A stretch of DNA of 64,000 nt. It comes from Thiotrichaceae bacterium UBA4486. GTDB taxonomy: Bacteria > Pseudomonadota > Gammaproteobacteria > Eutrophobiales > Eutrophobiaceae. The notes beneath the pieces were generated by a model. The model worked only from the letters and a program-made list of their open reading frames with translations. It was not told where the DNA came from and made no database searches. Shown piece by piece: positions 44,118 to 52,597 of the stretch. Within the stretch, counting starts at the first letter, position 1; the number at the start of each line of letters is the position of its first letter. The position numbers were made by a program, and so were the translations under genes. Location: the NCBI GenBank assembly GCA_002389045.1, contig DGNS01000002.1, positions 62,001 through 126,000 on the forward strand. The letters run 5' to 3'.

Positions 44118-45410
44118 ATGGTGGAACAGGTCCCGGAAAAACTCGGTAAATACGAGATCATTAAACTGGTGGGCAAGGGCAGTATGGGTGTGGTCTACGA
44201 GGGCTACGATCCCTTTGCGGATTCGCCCGTGGCCGTGAAAGTGGCGCTGGCTGAGTCCCTGAAAGACAAGGAAGTCGGTTCCCGTTACCGCAAGATGTTT
44301 TTCAACGAGGCGCATACGGCCGGTATGCTCAAGCACCCGAACATCATCAATATTCTCGATGCCGGGGCCGAGGACGATACCTGCTACATTGTCATGGAAC
44401 TGGTGGAAGGCGGTGAGACCCTGAAACGCTACACCAGCAGTGAAACCCTGCTGCCGGTCGAACAGGTCATCGAGATAATTTTCAAATGCGCCAAGGCCCT
44501 GGATTACGCACATCGCCAGGGCGTGATTCACCGCGACATCAAGCCGACCAATATCCTTATCGCCGCCGATATGGACATCAAGATCGGCGATTTCAGTATC
44601 GCGCACCTGATGTCCGCCGATACCACCAATACCATGCCCATGGGCTTTGTCGGATCGCCGCGTTACATGTCCCCCGAGCAGGTTCAGGAAGACAACATCA
44701 CCAACCAGACCGATCTGTTTTCCCTGGGTATCGTCATGTACGAACTGTTGACGGGCAAGCATCCGTTTTATGCAGACAGTTTTTCCCGGCTCATTCACAA
44801 GATTATTAATGAAAAACACCCGCCGCTGAAAACCCATCGCCATGACATTCCCGACATACTCGAGAAAATCGTTTATCACGCCCTGCAAAAGAATCCGGAC
44901 AAGCGTTACAAGATGGGTCTGAATATGGCCGCCGATCTCAGTCTGGCTTTTGATTACCTGGAAAAACCGCAGCAGGACATCGCCGTTCAGGAAAAATTCA
45001 ACGCCATTCAGGAACTGCAGTTCTTCAGTGATTTTCCCGAATCCGAGATCTGGGAAATTATTCGCGCCTGTATCTGGCAGGAATTCCAGCCCGGTGACGA
45101 GATCATCGTGGAAGGCGATATCGATGATTCGTTTTACATTATCTCGGGCGGGTCAGTGGATGTGCTCAAGGGTGAAACCGTTATCGGCAATCTGCACAAG
45201 GGTGACTGTTTCGGCGAGATGGCCTATCTCAGCAAGACCGAGCGCAGTGCAACCATTCGCGCCAGTGATTATGTCAGCCTGATGAAAATCAATGCCACGT
45301 TGATCGACCAGGTTTCAGTAGAGTGCCAGTTGCATTTCAGCAAGGTGTTCATGCATACACTGGTGAAACGATTGTCGATGACGACGGCCATGCTGGCCCA
45401 ACAGCACTGA
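44118..45410 (+). CDS. Ser/Thr protein kinase fused to a cyclic-nucleotide-binding domain (copy 1)
   Basis: A 430-residue soluble protein. The kinase domain (about 10-270) has the glycine loop GKGSMG (19-24), ATP lysine K41, an FNEAHTAGML helix, catalytic HRD at 138-140 and the activation-segment anchor SPRYMSPEQ. The Mg loop reads DFS (158-160) rather than DFG. A linker leads to a CAP-like cyclic-nucleotide domain (about 305-415) with GDCFGEMAYLSKTERSATI as phosphate cassette, including the arginine. It is not membrane-bound. A close paralogue lies at 49012. The likely mode is nucleotide-controlled phosphorylation of an unknown target. Confidence 0.9.
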   Translation: MVEQVPEKLGKYEIIKLVGKGSMGVVYEGYDPFADSPVAVKVALAESLKDKEVGSRYRKMFFNEAHTAGMLKHPNIINILDAGAEDDTCYIVMELVEGGETLKRYTSSETLLPVEQVIEIIFKCAKALDYAHRQGVIHRDIKPTNILIAADMDIKIGDFSIAHLMSADTTNTMPMGFVGSPRYMSPEQVQEDNITNQTDLFSLGIVMYELLTGKHPFYADSFSRLIHKIINEKHPPLKTHRHDIPDILEKIVYHALQKNPDKRYKMGLNMAADLSLAFDYLEKPQQDIAVQEKFNAIQELQFFSDFPESEIWEIIRACIWQEFQPGDEIIVEGDIDDSFYIISGGSVDVLKGETVIGNLHKGDCFGEMAYLSKTERSATIRASDYVSLMKINATLIDQVSVECQLHFSKVFMHTLVKRLSMTTAMLAQQH

Positions 45411-45425
45411 ATTGAGTCACCGGCT

Positions 45426-47039
45426 TCAGGCCGGACCGGTCCGGTTCCGGGATCTGAGGCAATGTTCCAGCAATTGCCGGGTCGAGGGATCATGTTTCTC
45501 GCTGACTTTGCCGCTTTCCAGTTCATCAATGATTACTTTCGCCAGCTCTTTTCCCAGTTCCACACCCCATTGATCGAATGCATTGATATCCCACAGGCAG
45601 GCCTGCACGAAAGTGCGGTGTTCATACAGGGCGAGCAGTTGCCCGAGCACGTAGGGTGTCAGGCGGTCATAGAGGATGGTTGTGCTGGGACGGTTGCCGG
45701 GAAAATGCCGCCAGGGTTCACCAGCAACGGGGTTCCTGCCAAGCATCAGGGCTTCTCCCTGGGCCAGACAATTGGCAACCAGTTTGAGCTGGTGCCCGGG
45801 ATGACCGCTGTTGGTGTTCACACCGGCCAGGAATTCCACCGGAATGTTTCGGGTACCCTGGTGCAGTAACTGGAAAAAAGCATGTTGGGAATTGGTCCCG
45901 GCGGCTCCCCAGATCACCATTTCCGTATTGCAATCCACCGGCGTTCCGCTACGGGTTACATTCTTGCCGTTGCTCTCCATCATCAGTTGTGAGAGGTAAT
46001 CGGGCAGCAGCGACAGGCCGTGATCGTAGGGGATCACGGCCAGCGTTTCCGCATCCAGAAAATTGGTGTTCCAGATATCGATAAGCGCCAGTGTGGCCGG
46101 TATGTTTTCCGCTAATGGCGTTTCGACAAAATGTTCGTCCATATATCGGGCTCCGGCCAGCATGCGTATGAAATATTCCATGCCGACGGACAGGGCGATG
46201 GGCAAGCCGATAGTTGACCACAATGAGTAACGGCCCCCGACCCAGGCGCCGAATTCAAGCACCCGATCCGGCATGATGCCAAAATCAACGGCAGCCCCGG
46301 GATTGGCGGTGACACCGATGAAATGTCTGAAGACATTCTTACAGCCGCCCTGTTGCAGCCAGTCGATGGCGGAGCAGGCATTCGTGAGTGTTTCCAGCGT
46401 GGTGAAAGACTTGGAAGCCAGTATGAACAGGGTAGTTTGCGGGTCGGCGCCGGCCAGGTTGCTTTGCAGATCCTGGTAATCGATGTTGGCAACAAACCGC
46501 ACATCCAGTTCACTCTGCCGGAAAGGACGCAGCGCCTGGACGGCCAGACGAGGGCCGAGGTCCGAACCGCCAATACCCAGGTTGATCACGGTTCTGAACG
46601 GTTTACCGGTAGAACCACGGATCTCTCCGCGATGAATCGCCTCGACCATGTTGGCCATGGCCAGGAGTCCGTCGCGAACGCCGTCCATAATGTTCCCGTT
46701 ATCGACAACGATGTGTTCTGCCTGCGAGCGCAACGCGATATGCAGTGCCGGGCGGTCTTCCGTGGTATTGACCCTGACACCGTTGACCAGGTCCCGGATC
46801 GATGACCGTACACCCTGTTGTTCCGCCAACTCGTACAAAAGAGACAGTGTTTCACCGCTGATCTTCTGTCTGGAGAAATCAACGACCAGGCGGTCGGTTT
46901 CCAGCCTGAACTCCTTTGCCCGGTCCGGGTTATCCCTGAACAGGGACAGGAGATCGGTAGCACCGGTGCTGTCGCGATGTCTGAGCAGTGCCTGCCAGGC
47001 CGGACTCCGGGTAAGAGGCTGTACTGTGGTGTCAGTCAT
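45426..47039 (-). CDS. pgi: glucose-6-phosphate isomerase
   Basis: Interconverts glucose 6-phosphate and fructose 6-phosphate. The 537 residues have GIGGSDLGPRLAVQAL, the signature SKSFTTLETL, VWSTIGL-like loop (GGRYSLWSTIGLPIA) and the C-terminal FDQWGVELGKEL with its catalytic lysine. The length fits (E. coli 549). It points toward the first kinase gene with 15 bases between the two stops, so pgi is not part of the kinase transcript. No terminator was seen. Confidence 0.97.
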   Translation of the reverse strand: MTDTTVQPLTRSPAWQALLRHRDSTGATDLLSLFRDNPDRAKEFRLETDRLVVDFSRQKISGETLSLLYELAEQQGVRSSIRDLVNGVRVNTTEDRPALHIALRSQAEHIVVDNGNIMDGVRDGLLAMANMVEAIHRGEIRGSTGKPFRTVINLGIGGSDLGPRLAVQALRPFRQSELDVRFVANIDYQDLQSNLAGADPQTTLFILASKSFTTLETLTNACSAIDWLQQGGCKNVFRHFIGVTANPGAAVDFGIMPDRVLEFGAWVGGRYSLWSTIGLPIALSVGMEYFIRMLAGARYMDEHFVETPLAENIPATLALIDIWNTNFLDAETLAVIPYDHGLSLLPDYLSQLMMESNGKNVTRSGTPVDCNTEMVIWGAAGTNSQHAFFQLLHQGTRNIPVEFLAGVNTNSGHPGHQLKLVANCLAQGEALMLGRNPVAGEPWRHFPGNRPSTTILYDRLTPYVLGQLLALYEHRTFVQACLWDINAFDQWGVELGKELAKVIIDELESGKVSEKHDPSTRQLLEHCLRSRNRTGPA

Positions 47040-47179
47040 GGCATGACATTGTAAGTCATTGCAATTTACAGCACTAACCCGTTTTGCAGACGGTGGTTCG
47101 CCACTCTGATGGGTTTTGTATTACTGTCAATGCCGGCAGGAAATGAATATCCCGGCCCCGTGTGTAACGGACTGGTTAT

Positions 47180-48226
47180 TCAACTGTTGGCGTTTTCCAC
47201 GAAGTGCTGGTAGATACTGATCAACTCTTCGGGACTGAAGCTAATGATAATGATCTCCTGGCCGGGATAGATCAAATCAGGGTTACGCCCCATGTTGCCC
47301 TGTTTGTAGTTATAGACAAAGGATTCCGAGGTTTTTTTCTGGATCAGGCGGCCGAGATAGGAGCTTGTATGATTGTCTTTCATTTCGTCGGCATCTTCAG
47401 GAATTCTGATGCGGTATTTCCTGATGGTCTCGCCGCGACGCAGCGCTATGCCGGTAGCAAAGTTCTCGATTAATCCATTATGAACGATACCCCAGATACC
47501 CTGCTTGTCCTCGTCCGTAACGTTGCGTACATAAAATACGCTGTCCTGACCGGCATCTTCCTGGCCCATCAACAGTTCGCCGACCGTTGTGGTTTCAAGC
47601 CGGTAGGGTTCCTTGATGATGTTCAGCGTGATGTTGTCATCAATGGATTCATCGGCCAGGATTTCCCGGGGCGTACGAATTTCAAACTGTTCGACCTTTT
47701 TGACGACGGTAATCGAATCATTATCCCCCTGTGTTTGCAATGCTTTTTCAACCGTGGTTTCACGGATCTCATCACCGTCAAGAATGGTGATAGGAGCATC
47801 CAGTTTGCCGCCGGCTTCGGAGAGGATCTGTTTTGAGGAGAGGGTTTCGACCTGCTGCTGCTCCGTGATTACGGTAATCGGCGAGTCTTCGGTAATGCCT
47901 TCCTGCGCGAGGAGTTCCGAGGGTTTGAGGCGTTCCACTTTCTGCTTGCCGGCCAATGAGATGACCTGGTCCCGGGTGACAAAATTATTCGCTGTTGCAG
48001 CAGCCACCGGTTTCTCATCCGGTGCACTGATCTCCCGTACATAGGATTCCGCTTCCTGTCTGAGTGCCTCGTCTATTTTCCCCGCCGTATCAGAAATAAT
48101 ATCCTGGTTGTCCACTGCGGCGGGGCCGGATACCAGTTCGTCAGGTATTTTTTCCGGAGCGGCGAAAAAAATATAGCCTGCGACAGTGATGACCGCGATA
48201 ACAAGAACGGCAATGGCAATCCGCAT
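47180..48226 (-). CDS. repeat-containing membrane-anchored protein with LysM-like C-terminus
   Basis: Not a protein I recognise. The 348 residues begin with one membrane anchor (about 3-22), so the rest is probably periplasmic. A linker to residue 85 is acidic. From 88 to 240 there are about six repeats of 26-30 residues, each opening with a V/I-T-V/I type strand (at 88, 117, 146, 172, 199 and 229) followed by an ET- or RT- turn and a helix with LL. The C-terminal part (243-330) has GIWGIV and NPDLIYPGQEII, like the two halves of a LysM domain with a long insertion. The CBS gene ends 4 bases before its start, so they are one unit. Confidence 0.75.
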   Translation of the reverse strand: MRIAIAVLVIAVITVAGYIFFAAPEKIPDELVSGPAAVDNQDIISDTAGKIDEALRQEAESYVREISAPDEKPVAAATANNFVTRDQVISLAGKQKVERLKPSELLAQEGITEDSPITVITEQQQVETLSSKQILSEAGGKLDAPITILDGDEIRETTVEKALQTQGDNDSITVVKKVEQFEIRTPREILADESIDDNITLNIIKEPYRLETTTVGELLMGQEDAGQDSVFYVRNVTDEDKQGIWGIVHNGLIENFATGIALRRGETIRKYRIRIPEDADEMKDNHTSSYLGRLIQKKTSESFVYNYKQGNMGRNPDLIYPGQEIIIISFSPEELISIYQHFVENANS

Positions 48227-48230
48227 GTTT

Positions 48231-48680
48231 TCAGGACACCCCGGAAATATAGTTTTCCAGTTGTTCGATGATCAGCTCTTTCTCGGAAATAATGCTCTGT
48301 ACGACGTCCATGACCGAGAGCACTCCAACGGGGCGGTTGTTCTTGATGACGGGCAAATGCCGGATATGGTTCTGCGACATGATGACCAGACATTCATCAA
48401 TAGTCTGATCGGGTGTCACGCAGAGTACTCGCTCCGTCATGATCTCCCTTACCTGTGTGGTTTTCGAGGATTTGTCACGCAGCACTACCTTGCGCGTGTA
48501 ATCGCGTTCGGAAATGATCCCGACCAGACGATCATTCTCTATCACAATCAGGGCGCCGACCTTGACCTCATCCATGCGTTTGATGGCGTCGTAAACCAGC
48601 ATGTCCGGTGTTACGGAATAGATATTGTTGTCGCCCTTGAGATTCAGCAGTTGTTGTACAGTTATTGTCATTTTTAACAT
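48231..48680 (-). CDS. CBS-pair domain protein
   Basis: A 149-residue protein made almost entirely of two CBS motifs (about 20-75 and 85-140), the kind that bind adenine nucleotides or SAM. Each has the expected strand-helix order: GALIVIENDRLVGIISERDYTR and HLPVIKNNRPVGVLSVMDVV. There is no attached enzyme, so it is a stand-alone sensor. The first ATG (48680) has GGAGG only 3 bases before it and the second (48671) has it 12 bases before, so the start is open. It starts divergently from the second kinase and precedes the LysM-like gene. Confidence 0.88.
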   Translation of the reverse strand: MLKMTITVQQLLNLKGDNNIYSVTPDMLVYDAIKRMDEVKVGALIVIENDRLVGIISERDYTRKVVLRDKSSKTTQVREIMTERVLCVTPDQTIDECLVIMSQNHIRHLPVIKNNRPVGVLSVMDVVQSIISEKELIIEQLENYISGVS

Positions 48681-49011
48681 ACTCCTCCGGTCAGGTTTGT
48701 TTGTTGCGAAGGCTCTGAATCACCCAGAGTATCCTGTGGTCAACAGCTTAAAATCATACTCTCATGAACACGCGGTGCCAGTCTCAATTACAGTGGGTGA
48801 ATGTCTGCGTACCAGAGCGAATGGCAGGCCAGGGCATCGGTACCTGATCGTTGTTCCTGTTCCAAGCATAGAAAATTCAACTATTAATACAAGGTGAGTT
48901 AAAGTAATATTCCAGGTTGAGATCAGCGTTCTGGCTGCAGCGCGGGCGAGTGTGTTCCAGTGTGGGCAATACACACGTATAACAATAAAATAGCAAGATT
49001 TTCATTGACTT
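48681..49011. other. 331-base divergent promoter region between CBS gene and second kinase
   Basis: No gene is seen. It contains an inverted repeat GTGTG-N7-CACAC at 48960-48976, 36 bases before the kinase ATG, and a TATAAC at 48978-48983 that could be a -10 box with a poor -35. The region is AT-richer than its flanks. Confidence 0.5.
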
Positions 49012-50310
49012 ATGGCTGATATCAAGCCGGAAAACCTGGGCAAATACGAAGTTGTCAGCGAGATAGACCGGGGCAGCATGGGGATTGTTTATCTCGGACA
49101 CGATCCCTACATCGATCGGCCCATTGCCATCAAGGTTGCGCTTGCGGATGCTCTCAATGATCCCGAATCCGGTGAACGCTACCGCAAGATGTTTTTCAAT
49201 GAAGCGCACACCGCGGGCATGCTCACTCACCCCAACATCATCAATATCTTTGATGCCGGCGTCGACGGCGAATATTGCTACATCATCATGGAGTATATCG
49301 ATGGTGGCGAAACCCTGAAAAAGCACACCCGGCCGGAAAACCTGCTGCCGGTCGACAAGGTAGTGGAAATCATCTTCAAGTGTGCCAAGGCACTGGACTA
49401 TGCCCATCGCCAGGGCGTGGTACATCGCGATATCAAGCCCTCGAATATCCTCTTTACCAAAGACCAGGACATCAAGATCGGCGATTTCAGCATAGCCCAT
49501 ATCAGGAAAGTGGATTCCACCGCGACCGAGGTCATGGGCATGATGGGTTCACCGCGTTACATGTCACCGGAGCAGTTGCGCGAGGAGTTTGTCGGTAACC
49601 AGACTGACCTGTTTTCGCTGGGGGTGGTGATGTATGAATTACTGACCGGCAAGCATCCCTTTAACGCGGATAATTTTTCCAGACTGGTGAACAAGATCCT
49701 GAACGAGGAACCGGTGCCGGTCAGAAACCTGCGTCCCGATATTCCGAAGGTGCTGGAAGATATCGTAAACCGGGCACTGTACAAGGATACGGAAAACCGT
49801 TACTCGATGGGACTGGAAATCGCCTCGGAACTCAGCAAGGCTTATGACAGCCTCGAGGGGCCCGAGGAGGATATCAACGAGGAAGAAAAATTCGCGATGA
49901 TAAAGGGACTGGGTTTCTTCCAGGGGTTTCCCGACGCCGAGATCTGGGAAATCATCCGCGCCAGCACCTGGCAGGACTATGATCAGGGTGAAAATATTAT
50001 CGTCGAGGGAGAGCTGGATGATTGCTTCTATATTATTGTCTCGGGCTGTGTGGCGGTTACCAAGAATGACAAAACCATCCGAATCCTCCGCCAGGGGGAT
50101 TGTTTCGGGGAAATGGGCTACCTCGCCAAAACCAAACGCACCGCTTCGATCATTGCCGATGAGAGAACGGCGTTAATAAAAATCAATTCCACCGTTATCT
50201 CGCAGGTGTCACTGAACTGCCAGGTGCGTTTTCTCAAGGTTTTTTTGCGAACGCTGATTTACCGGCTTTCGGCGACAACCGAAAAAGCCTCACAGGAAAC
50301 GCCTGTCTGA
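49012..50310 (+). CDS. Ser/Thr protein kinase fused to a cyclic-nucleotide-binding domain (copy 2)
   Basis: A 432-residue paralogue of the kinase at 44118, colinear over its length with numerous identical blocks (GERYRKMFFNEAHTAGML, IIFKCAKALDYAHRQGV, LFSLGVVMYELLTGKHPF). Residue K41 and HRD are kept, and again the Mg loop is DFS. Its cyclic-nucleotide domain has GDCFGEMGYLAKTKRTASI, with arginine present but T in place of S before A. The C-terminus is short and polar. The two copies differ mainly in the nucleotide-binding cassette, so they may answer different signals. It starts divergently from the CBS gene. Confidence 0.9.
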   Translation: MADIKPENLGKYEVVSEIDRGSMGIVYLGHDPYIDRPIAIKVALADALNDPESGERYRKMFFNEAHTAGMLTHPNIINIFDAGVDGEYCYIIMEYIDGGETLKKHTRPENLLPVDKVVEIIFKCAKALDYAHRQGVVHRDIKPSNILFTKDQDIKIGDFSIAHIRKVDSTATEVMGMMGSPRYMSPEQLREEFVGNQTDLFSLGVVMYELLTGKHPFNADNFSRLVNKILNEEPVPVRNLRPDIPKVLEDIVNRALYKDTENRYSMGLEIASELSKAYDSLEGPEEDINEEEKFAMIKGLGFFQGFPDAEIWEIIRASTWQDYDQGENIIVEGELDDCFYIIVSGCVAVTKNDKTIRILRQGDCFGEMGYLAKTKRTASIIADERTALIKINSTVISQVSLNCQVRFLKVFLRTLIYRLSATTEKASQETPV

Positions 50311-50402
50311 GTATCTGTCCTGGCTTAACCAGCGTTCAGGGAAGCTGTCAGGTCGATATTGGCGGAATTACCGGATAGCGATTCGGCCATGCGTACCGGC
50401 AT

Positions 50403-50437
50403 GATTGTGCAATGCATGATAGCCATTTTGCACAATC
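50403..50437. promoter_or_regulatory. inverted repeat upstream of the DUF1302 gene
   Basis: GATTGTGCAA at 50403-50412 and TTGCACAATC at 50428-50437 are perfect 10-base inverted copies with a 15-base spacer. A second, shorter pair TTCACC/GGTGAA lies at 50464-50481. Either may be an operator or an RNA hairpin; the first is long enough for a dimeric regulator. Confidence 0.5.
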
Positions 50438-50567
50438 TTGATGATTGGATTATTCTTGCCCTGTTCACCCATTTAGGTGAATGATAATAATAATTCAGTG
50501 AAACAGATTGTCTGCGCCGGCCTGCACGGCAGTATGGTGCAACAACTGGTTCCTATTCGGGGTAACT

Positions 50568-52529
50568 ATGATGTCAACGTGCAAATCCGCCAGAGGTTTG
50601 TTCCCAGTTGTGATCGGTGCGGCGATCACGATCACTTCACAACCATCCAGGGCTTTTCAGTTTGCATACGATGAACTGACCGGTAGTTTTGACACGACCG
50701 TTTCAGTCGGCGTACTGTCACGCGCCTCGGGCGTGGATCGCGACATCGTCGCCATTTCAAATGCCGGTTCCATAGGCCCCACCGGAGCCATTGCTTTCCC
50801 GGTCACGGGAGGCGTCCGTGGCAGTGCTTTTTCGGCAAACTTTGATGACGGTAACACCAACTTCCAGAACGGATCAGTCAGCCGGGTTCTGAAATTCACC
50901 TCGGAGCTGGACGTTGCCTACCGTAACGTCGGCAGCTTTGTACGTTTTTCCGGCTTCAAGGATTTCGAGTACAAGGGCTCTCTGGACAGGGACACCGCCC
51001 TGACCGACAAGGCGGAGCGCCTGGTTGCCGATAATCTCAATCTGCTCGATGCCTATGCCTGGATGAAATTCGACCTGGGCGGCATGCCGGGCGAGATCCG
51101 CGCCGGCGAACAGGTTATCAGCTGGGGCGAGAGCACCTTCATCCAGAACAGCATCAATGTCATCAATCCGTTTGACGTCAGCAAGCTGAGAGTGCCGGGC
51201 TCGGAACTGAAAGAGGCGCTGCGGCCGATCGGCGCCGTATTCGCCAGCCTCGGGGTGACCAATAACCTGTCCGTCGAGGGCTACTATCAATACGACTATG
51301 AAAACACCGAACTGGAGCCGGTCGGGTCGTTTTTCAGCACCAATGATTTTGCCGCCGATGGCGGTACCCGCGTGCAACTGGGGTCCGGAGCGGTATCGGA
51401 TCGCGGCTCGCTGAATTTTGCCACCCTGACCTTCGATCCGGATTTTGCGGCGGTGTTCAGGGCGCCCGATATCCGCCCGGACGAGGGCGATCAATACGGC
51501 GCCGCCGTGCGCCTGTTTCTGCCCGAACTGAACGATACCGAGGTCGGCCTCTATTACGTGCGTTTTCACAGCCGCACGCCGGTGATCAACGTGACCGCCG
51601 GCACCACTGCCGGCGCCGCGGCGGCACTGGCGGCCGGTGCGGCCACCGCTAACCCTGTTACTAATGTACCTGTATTGATCGGGCTTGGCTTCACCCTCGC
51701 TGATATTCCGGGCCTGGTATCCCTGTCCGCCGTGGATGCGTTTGCGGACACCGCCAATTATTTCACCGAGTTTCGCGAAGACATTGATCTGTTCGGCGCC
51801 AGTTTCAACACCGAACTGGGCAATACCGGCATCGCTCTGCAGGGCGAGTATTCCTTCCGCAGGGATTTTCCGCTGCAGGTGGACGATGCCGAGATCCTGG
51901 CCGCCGCCTTGCAGCCCCTGGAAGGCACCTTGTCGGCACTGGCGGGCACGGCGGTGGTTATTCCCAGCCAGTTGGGGCGTTTCGGCCCCGGTGATGTCGT
52001 CCCCGGTTTCATCGAACGCGATGTCAGCCAGGTGCAAATGACCGCCACCAAGATCTTCGGCCCGGTCTTCAAGGCCAACCAGGCTGCATTGGTGGGCGAA
52101 TTCGCGGTAACACATGTCCATGACATGCCGGACAAGGACGAATTGCGTCTGGAAGCGCCCGGTACGTTTACCGGTGGCAATCCGGCCCTGACGGCGCTCG
52201 GTTTGCAACCGGTCACCGAAGATGCGAGCAACTTTGCCGATGCGACCTCGTTTGGCTACCAGATCCGCGGCCGGCTCGATTATCTGAACGCCGTGGGCCC
52301 GCTGAACCTGTCGCCCCGGTTTGCCTGGCGCCACGATGTTGCCGGCATCGCTCCGCTGGGATTATCCGGGTTCAGGGAGGACACCAAAACCATTACCCTG
52401 GGGCTGACTGCCACTTACCAGAACGAACTGGTCATGGATCTGAGTTACACCAATTTCTTCGGCGCCGGGCAGCACAATCTGCTCAATGACAGGGATTTCT
52501 TTGGTTTCAGTATGGCCTATTCATTCTGA
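50568..52529 (+). CDS. DUF1302 family outer-membrane protein
   Basis: A 653-residue exported protein. A signal peptide (about 1-31, ending in PSRAFQ) is followed by strands rich in alternating aromatic and polar residues, as in beta-barrel proteins, and ends in a typical barrel finish AYSF. The DUF1302 family is found with DUF1329 and often with RND-type exporters; its function is unknown. A Gly/Ala-rich low-complexity stretch (AGAAAALAAGAATANP) lies in the middle. The start at ATG 50568 or 50571 is chosen by the signal peptide; the frame from 50508 has unlikely residues. Confidence 0.82.
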   Translation: MMSTCKSARGLFPVVIGAAITITSQPSRAFQFAYDELTGSFDTTVSVGVLSRASGVDRDIVAISNAGSIGPTGAIAFPVTGGVRGSAFSANFDDGNTNFQNGSVSRVLKFTSELDVAYRNVGSFVRFSGFKDFEYKGSLDRDTALTDKAERLVADNLNLLDAYAWMKFDLGGMPGEIRAGEQVISWGESTFIQNSINVINPFDVSKLRVPGSELKEALRPIGAVFASLGVTNNLSVEGYYQYDYENTELEPVGSFFSTNDFAADGGTRVQLGSGAVSDRGSLNFATLTFDPDFAAVFRAPDIRPDEGDQYGAAVRLFLPELNDTEVGLYYVRFHSRTPVINVTAGTTAGAAAALAAGAATANPVTNVPVLIGLGFTLADIPGLVSLSAVDAFADTANYFTEFREDIDLFGASFNTELGNTGIALQGEYSFRRDFPLQVDDAEILAAALQPLEGTLSALAGTAVVIPSQLGRFGPGDVVPGFIERDVSQVQMTATKIFGPVFKANQAALVGEFAVTHVHDMPDKDELRLEAPGTFTGGNPALTALGLQPVTEDASNFADATSFGYQIRGRLDYLNAVGPLNLSPRFAWRHDVAGIAPLGLSGFREDTKTITLGLTATYQNELVMDLSYTNFFGAGQHNLLNDRDFFGFSMAYSF

Positions 52530-52597
52530 ACGGGGATTGATTCCCCGGTAATCATTCACCATTCACCGAACCAGATTAACCGCATCGGGACATAATT

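Noticed and set aside
44088..44888. Open frame of 266 codons antisense to the first kinase; a similar one lies opposite the second kinase at 48877-49500
   Set aside because: The two resemble each other only because the kinases are paralogues; no independent evidence of coding.
50874..52334. Open frame of 486 codons antisense to the DUF1302 gene
   Set aside because: Long, but no recognisable motif, Gly/Arg/Gln-rich composition, and the plus-strand frame has a signal peptide and a barrel-like end.
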